Origin: Vulcanimicrobiota bacterium | GTDB lineage: Bacteria > Vulcanimicrobiota > Xenobia > Xenobiales > JADMJV01 | Direction: 5' to 3' | Assembly: GCA_019637395.1 (NCBI GenBank) | Contig: JAHBVR010000010.1 | Span: 248,001-312,000 of the forward strand | DNA length: 64,000 bases | Notes under the pieces: generated by a model | Database searches by the model: none | The model's input: only the letters and a program-made list of their open reading frames with translations | What the model was told of the DNA's origin: nothing | Shown: piece by piece, positions 60,375-64,000 of the stretch | How positions within the stretch are numbered: position 1 is the first letter of the stretch | Layout: the number at the start of each line of letters is the position of its first letter | Position numbers and translations under genes: made by a program

Positions 60375-61133
60375 ATGCCAAGCGGAGAAGCCAATCTGGC
60401 CCTCTTTATCGACTACGAAAACCTGGCCATCGGGGCGCGCCAGGCCAGCTACGACCGGCTGGATATCGAGCTGCTGCTCAAGCGCCTGTTGGAGAAAGGG
60501 CGCATTCTTTATAAGCGGGCTTACTGCGATTGGATCAGCTTCGCGCGCGAGAAGCGAGTGCTTCATGAACTGGCCATCGAATTGCTGGACATTCCCCAAC
60601 GCAATCAGACCGGCAAGAATTCCGCCGATATCCGCATGGTAGTGGATGCTCTCGATCTCTGTTACACTCGCCCGCATTTGGACACCTTCGTGGTCGCCTC
60701 GGGCGACAGCGATTTCTCCCCGCTGGTCTCGAAGCTGCGCGAATATGACAAGCGCGTGGTCGGAGTGGGAGTGAAGAATTCAACTTCGAGCTTGCTGATC
60801 GACAATTGCGACGAGTTTATTTTCTACGAGGATTTGATGCGCGGGCGCCCGGTGGAGGAACGCCTGCCCGACAGTTTGCCCAAGAAGAAGCGCGAGGTCT
60901 TCCGCCTGCTCCAGGATGCGGTGCTGGCGCTGCAACGCAGCAATACCGAGATTCTCTGGGGTTCGATGGTGAAGCAGATGATGCAGCGTCTGAAACCTAC
61001 CTTTGATATGCAATATTACGGCTATCGCAATTTTTCCGACTTGTTGCGGGCGGCCGACAAGGCCGGCGTGGTGGTGATTGAACGGGACGAGCGCAGCGGC
61101 TCGTTTATCGTGTTGGACGTGGGCGAGAGTTAA
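60375..61133 (+). CDS. NYN domain ribonuclease-like protein with OST-HTH/LOTUS domain
   Basis: A 252-residue protein. Residues 1-160 form a LabA-type NYN (PIN-like) domain: ALFIDYENLAIGAR (first acidic site), SADIRMVVDALDLCY and TFVVASGDSDFSPLVSKLRE (metal-binding Asp residues). Residues about 175-250 are an OST-HTH/LOTUS-like winged helix (LWGSMVKQMMQRLKPTFDMQ, YYGYRNFSDLLRAADKAGVV), which binds RNA. This LabA-LOTUS combination is widespread in bacteria and is thought to act on RNA. AGGAG at 60363-60367 is spaced seven bases from the ATG at 60375, deciding the start over the ATG at 60369. Confidence 0.92.
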   Translation: MPSGEANLALFIDYENLAIGARQASYDRLDIELLLKRLLEKGRILYKRAYCDWISFAREKRVLHELAIELLDIPQRNQTGKNSADIRMVVDALDLCYTRPHLDTFVVASGDSDFSPLVSKLREYDKRVVGVGVKNSTSSLLIDNCDEFIFYEDLMRGRPVEERLPDSLPKKKREVFRLLQDAVLALQRSNTEILWGSMVKQMMQRLKPTFDMQYYGYRNFSDLLRAADKAGVVVIERDERSGSFIVLDVGES

Positions 61134-61309
61134 TGGCCGCGCGCCGGGTGCGCCCAGCACGTGCAGGTCGGGCGGCAGGTTTCGGGGAGCGGGCTGGTTG
61201 GTGAGGACCCGAAGGCCAGTAGTCGGGCCGGGCGGCCGGACGCTCGAGAAAACTCGTCGCGGTTGGCACTGTGGCGGGAGGGGGCCCGGGCGTCGCGAAC
61301 CTCGTGGAC

Positions 61310-62686
61310 ATGGACTTAGAAGAGTTGCTGCAGCGCGAGGTCGAGGTGGGCACCTACGACTCCACCGGGGCTTTTACTCTGTCTCTGGGGGAAGCGCGGC
61401 GCAAGCTGCAGAATTTTCAGTTGACCTCGCTGGAGCAGGCGGTGCTCAAATTAATCCAGGGAGTGGTGCGCCTGGAGCCGCTGGCTGTCTGGATGGAGAG
61501 CAATGAGCGCGGCTTTGTGATTTCTTGGGCCGATCCCACCGCCCGGGTCGACCCGGCCCAGTTTGTGGGCGAGTTCGAGAAGGTTTTGTTGGGCCCGGAC
61601 TGTCCGGAAAAAGATTTTGCTATCGGTCTGATGGGTTTCCTGGACAAGGAACCGGCCCAGGTTTGGTGGGCTGAATGGAGCGGCGCCCAGCCGGTCTCGA
61701 CCATCAATCTCTTTGGCGGCCTGGCCCAGGCGGAATTGCGGGCGCCGCCGGGGGCCCATGCCCGAACCTTTGCTCTGGTGGTCCAGACCGGCAAACAAAA
61801 GCTCCAGCTCGACCGGCAGATGATCGCCACGCGCACGCTTTTTTGTCCAATTTTGCTGCTTTGGAACGGCCGCCTGATGTGTGAGCTTTCCTGGAATCCC
61901 CCCGGACACCGCAGTAGCCGGGGGCCTTACTGGGCGGACTTCTATTTCCGCCAACCGGGCTCGCTGGCGCGAGGCATCGCCCTGAAACCAATCGGCACCT
62001 GTCTGCGCTGGATCACCAGCGCCGGGGGCCTGGAAGGCAGCGGCTTTTCCATCAGCACCGAGGACTACAGCGTGCACCGCCGCTATGTGTTGGGGGCTCA
62101 GGGACGGGCCCTGGTGCTAAAAGGCCGCAGGCCCCAGTTATCGGGACTGTCGGCCTGGATGTCACCAGGCAATGCGGTGGGATTTCCCGTCGAATTACGC
62201 ACCTCGCTGGGGGAGAGCATCTGGATTGTGGACGGAGCCCAAAAGGGGCGGGCCCTGCTGCTGTGCGTGAAGCACGGCGTGATGCTGGATCCCTGCACTT
62301 TACCCAGGCAATTGGGAGGAACGGTAGCGGTAGTGGCCACCCCCGACCTGGAGGTGGACTTGAGCCAGTTCTCCCCCATTCTCAATTCGCCCAGTTGGCA
62401 GGAATTAGGCCAGCGAGTCAAGCGCCAGGCCTCGGAAGTGGTGAGTAAGCTGGCCCAGGAACCGACTTCGGCCCTGAAGGAGTTGGGCGGCAACTGGCCT
62501 TGGAGCTGGGCCGGTGCGGGTTTGCTGGCAGGAGTGGTGGGCGCCAGCCTTCTGCCCATTCCCTGGTTCGGGGGCTTTCTGCTCAGCGGAGCGGGCGGAA
62601 TCTGGGCGGCCAAGCGCAACGCCGACGTCAAGTTTCAGTCGCGTTTGCGGGCGCTCCAGCAGGCGGTCGGTTCCGGTCCGGATTGA
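61310..62686 (+). CDS. Uncharacterised protein with C-terminal membrane hairpin, paralog of the 26644-27810 product
   Basis: A 458-residue protein of unknown family. VGTYDSTGAFTLSLGEARRK at the N-terminus, LCVKHGVMLDPCTLPRQLGG and VAVVATPDLEVDLSQFSP near residue 340 match the spaced pattern of the protein at 26644-27810. Unlike that protein it ends in two hydrophobic helices (WAGAGLLAGVVGASLLPIPW; GGFLLSGAGGIWAAKR) that should anchor it in the membrane. The ATG at 61310 aligns with the paralog's start; a GTG at 61271 is also in frame. The last 52 bases overlap the convergent radical SAM gene. Confidence 0.75.
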   Translation: MDLEELLQREVEVGTYDSTGAFTLSLGEARRKLQNFQLTSLEQAVLKLIQGVVRLEPLAVWMESNERGFVISWADPTARVDPAQFVGEFEKVLLGPDCPEKDFAIGLMGFLDKEPAQVWWAEWSGAQPVSTINLFGGLAQAELRAPPGAHARTFALVVQTGKQKLQLDRQMIATRTLFCPILLLWNGRLMCELSWNPPGHRSSRGPYWADFYFRQPGSLARGIALKPIGTCLRWITSAGGLEGSGFSISTEDYSVHRRYVLGAQGRALVLKGRRPQLSGLSAWMSPGNAVGFPVELRTSLGESIWIVDGAQKGRALLLCVKHGVMLDPCTLPRQLGGTVAVVATPDLEVDLSQFSPILNSPSWQELGQRVKRQASEVVSKLAQEPTSALKELGGNWPWSWAGAGLLAGVVGASLLPIPWFGGFLLSGAGGIWAAKRNADVKFQSRLRALQQAVGSGPD

Positions 62687-64000
62687 TGAAGAGCGGCGCG
62701 GGCCAGCACTTCGCCGCGTAGCCCCAGGTGGTAGCCCAGGTTGCGCGGGATGTTCCACCACAGTCCGGTGCGACTTTTGTTGAGTCTCTTGGCGATGTGG
62801 GAGAGCGAGTAAAATTGGGTTTTGGCCCATTCGTAGCCGTTGAGCAATTGGTCGGGAGTCATGTGGCGGGGTTGAAAGACGACGTGGGTTTTGCCGTTGT
62901 AATGCCGCCAGTTTTTATCGATGATGCGACCTTGTTGGTCTAACATGGCATAAGAGGGAGTGCCGGGATAGGGCACCAGCAGGCTGATGGTGGCGTTGTC
63001 CAGTCCAATGTCCCCGAAGGTGTCGACAGTTCTTTGGAATATGTCGAGATCGTCGTTTTCGAAGCCGAAGATGATGCCGGCCTGGATGGCGATGCCCAGG
63101 TTGTGGCAACGTTCCAGCAAGTTCCGGTAATCCCGCACCCGGTTGTGGCCTTTTTGGGCTCCGTTGAGACTTTGCTGGTCGATGCTCTCCAGCCCCACGA
63201 AGAGGGCCTTGCAGCCGCTGGCGGCGGCTAATTCCAGAAATTCGTTGTCTTTGAGGGAGTTCATGGTGGTCTGGCTGGTCCACCAGCGTTGGAGCGGCTT
63301 GAGCTGGCGGCACAGTTCCTTGGCGTAGGCGGGCACGGCGGCCAGGTTGTCGTCCCAGAAAACCACCCCTTTATCTCGGAAGTTTTTTATTTCCTGGATG
63401 ACTTCAGGGACGGGGCGCAGGCGCATTTGCTGGGCCTTGGGATAGAGGTGGGGAATGGTGCAGTAATCGCATTTGTGGGGGCATCCCCGGGTGGCGATGA
63501 TGGCTCCCTTGGTGGCCCACCAGCGGTTCCAGCCGCCGTGTTGGATAAGGTCGCGGCGAGCGTGAGGTAGGTGCTCCAGGGTGGCCGGGGCGGTATGCCG
63601 ATAAATTTTTGTATGCTGAGGAGTGACCTCGACAGTGCCCGTATGGAATAGGTGCAAGCCGGGTTTTCTTTGGATGTCGTCGCGCAGGATATGCTGCCAT
63701 AGAGGCTCGGCTTCTCCGACCACTACAATGTCGGCGTGTTCAGCCACTTCGTAGGGCATCAGGGTAGCGTGAGGCCCGCCCATGGCCACCGGGATGTTGC
63801 GGTTGCGAAACTCCCGCGCCAGGTCGTAAGCATGGGGAGCGCCGGGAGTGGCGGCGGTGATGCCCACGAGGTCGCAGGTTCTGGTGGTGTCGACGGGGGT
63901 GATGATTTCGTCTTCGTGGGTAACCGTCCAGTCGTTCGGCGTGAGGCCGGCCAGCAGGGGCATGGTAAGCTGCGGAAAGCGAATCAGCTCGCGGGATCGG
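62635..64000 (-). CDS. B12-binding radical SAM enzyme, 5'-truncated at the window edge
   Basis: The frame is open to the end of the window (IRFPQLTMPLLAGLTPNDW, the usual start region of this family), so the true start lies beyond 64000. At least 455 residues are present: a cobalamin-binding-like Rossmann domain (DLVGITAATPGAPHAYDLAR; VAMGGPHATLMPYEVAEHAD; VVVGEAEPLW), then a radical SAM domain with the 4Fe-4S motif ATRGCPHKCDYCTIP, WDDNLAAVPAYAKEL, FVGLESIDQQSLN and QAGIIFGFENDD. Such proteins carry out radical methylations or ring rearrangements. There is no pathway context here. Confidence 0.92.
   Translation of the reverse strand, partial: RSRELIRFPQLTMPLLAGLTPNDWTVTHEDEIITPVDTTRTCDLVGITAATPGAPHAYDLAREFRNRNIPVAMGGPHATLMPYEVAEHADIVVVGEAEPLWQHILRDDIQRKPGLHLFHTGTVEVTPQHTKIYRHTAPATLEHLPHARRDLIQHGGWNRWWATKGAIIATRGCPHKCDYCTIPHLYPKAQQMRLRPVPEVIQEIKNFRDKGVVFWDDNLAAVPAYAKELCRQLKPLQRWWTSQTTMNSLKDNEFLELAAASGCKALFVGLESIDQQSLNGAQKGHNRVRDYRNLLERCHNLGIAIQAGIIFGFENDDLDIFQRTVDTFGDIGLDNATISLLVPYPGTPSYAMLDQQGRIIDKNWRHYNGKTHVVFQPRHMTPDQLLNGYEWAKTQFYSLSHIAKRLNKSRTGLWWNIPRNLGYHLGLRGEVLARAALHQSGPEPTACWSARKRD

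Noticed and set aside
59634-60677. 347-codon minus-strand frame over the lipoprotein and NYN genes
   Set aside because: Proline/Arg-rich antisense shadow; both plus-strand genes have recognisable features.

Overview
This is a GC-rich, densely packed chromosomal window from a bacterium whose phylum I cannot name. Sec and lipobox signals, exported lipoproteins and type IV prepilin/type II secretion components suggest a diderm or pilus-bearing cell. The mix of giant coiled coils, TolB-like propellers, Ser/Thr kinases and many open hypothetical genes is typical of poorly sampled deep lineages; Vulcanimicrobiota/Xenobia-like bacteria would fit, but that is a guess. Genes are often joined by ATGA, GTGA, TTGA or TAATG overlaps, and several upstream regions look like leaderless promoters. 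No rRNA, tRNA, CRISPR array or replication origin was seen.

Layout. 0-15.7 kb: tail of a PIN-domain gene, then a minus-strand coupled series read from 15667 down to 115: a 4401-residue coiled-coil protein, an organophosphate-type MFS transporter and a histone-deacetylase-fold amidohydrolase. 15.7-18.1 kb (+): FmdB zinc ribbon, GT-C membrane glycosyltransferase with TPR tail, DUF983 protein. 18.1-26.5 kb: first secretion/pilus locus: histidine kinase and response regulator (minus), four prepilin-like proteins (one fused to a TolB-like propeller) plus a small membrane-anchored protein (plus), then a GspF/PilC-type platform protein (minus). 26.6-34.6 kb: unknown membrane proteins, a propeller protein coupled to a second GT-C-TPR protein, M20 peptidase, YceI lipoprotein and Uma2 nuclease-fold protein. 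34.6-42.1 kb: second secretion/pilus locus (minus): GspF/PilC-like, response regulator, PilX-like, propeller lipoprotein, PulJ-like pseudopilin and receptor Ser/Thr kinase, with a divergent small pseudopilin. 42.2-45 kb: D-lactate-type dehydrogenase, HpnB-like GT2 and methionine aminopeptidase. 45-47.7 kb: a scar region with an inactivated IS5-like transposase and 1.2 kb of gene-free DNA. 47.7-54.8 kb: ArsR-SRPBCC regulator with a clear operator, a protein made of 13 excisionase/MerR-like DNA-binding modules, a decayed gene, two consecutive exported proteins built on the cytoplasmic domain of FlhA/SctV, and an XRE-TPR regulator. 54.8-64 kb: terpenoid-cyclase-like protein, DUF885 metallopeptidase, a frameshifted gene, orphan ParA, lipoprotein, NYN-OST-HTH protein, a paralog of an earlier unknown protein, and a truncated B12-binding radical SAM enzyme.

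How it fits together. The two secretion/pilus loci are parallel versions of one module: platform protein, I/J/K-like pseudopilins, a propeller and a response regulator with the same unrecognised C-terminal domain. Neither carries an assembly ATPase or prepilin peptidase here, so they probably borrow these from elsewhere. The strongest candidates for undescribed biology are the exported FlhA-C-like pair, the 13-module DNA-binding array, the shared response-regulator output domain and the giant periodic coiled coil.
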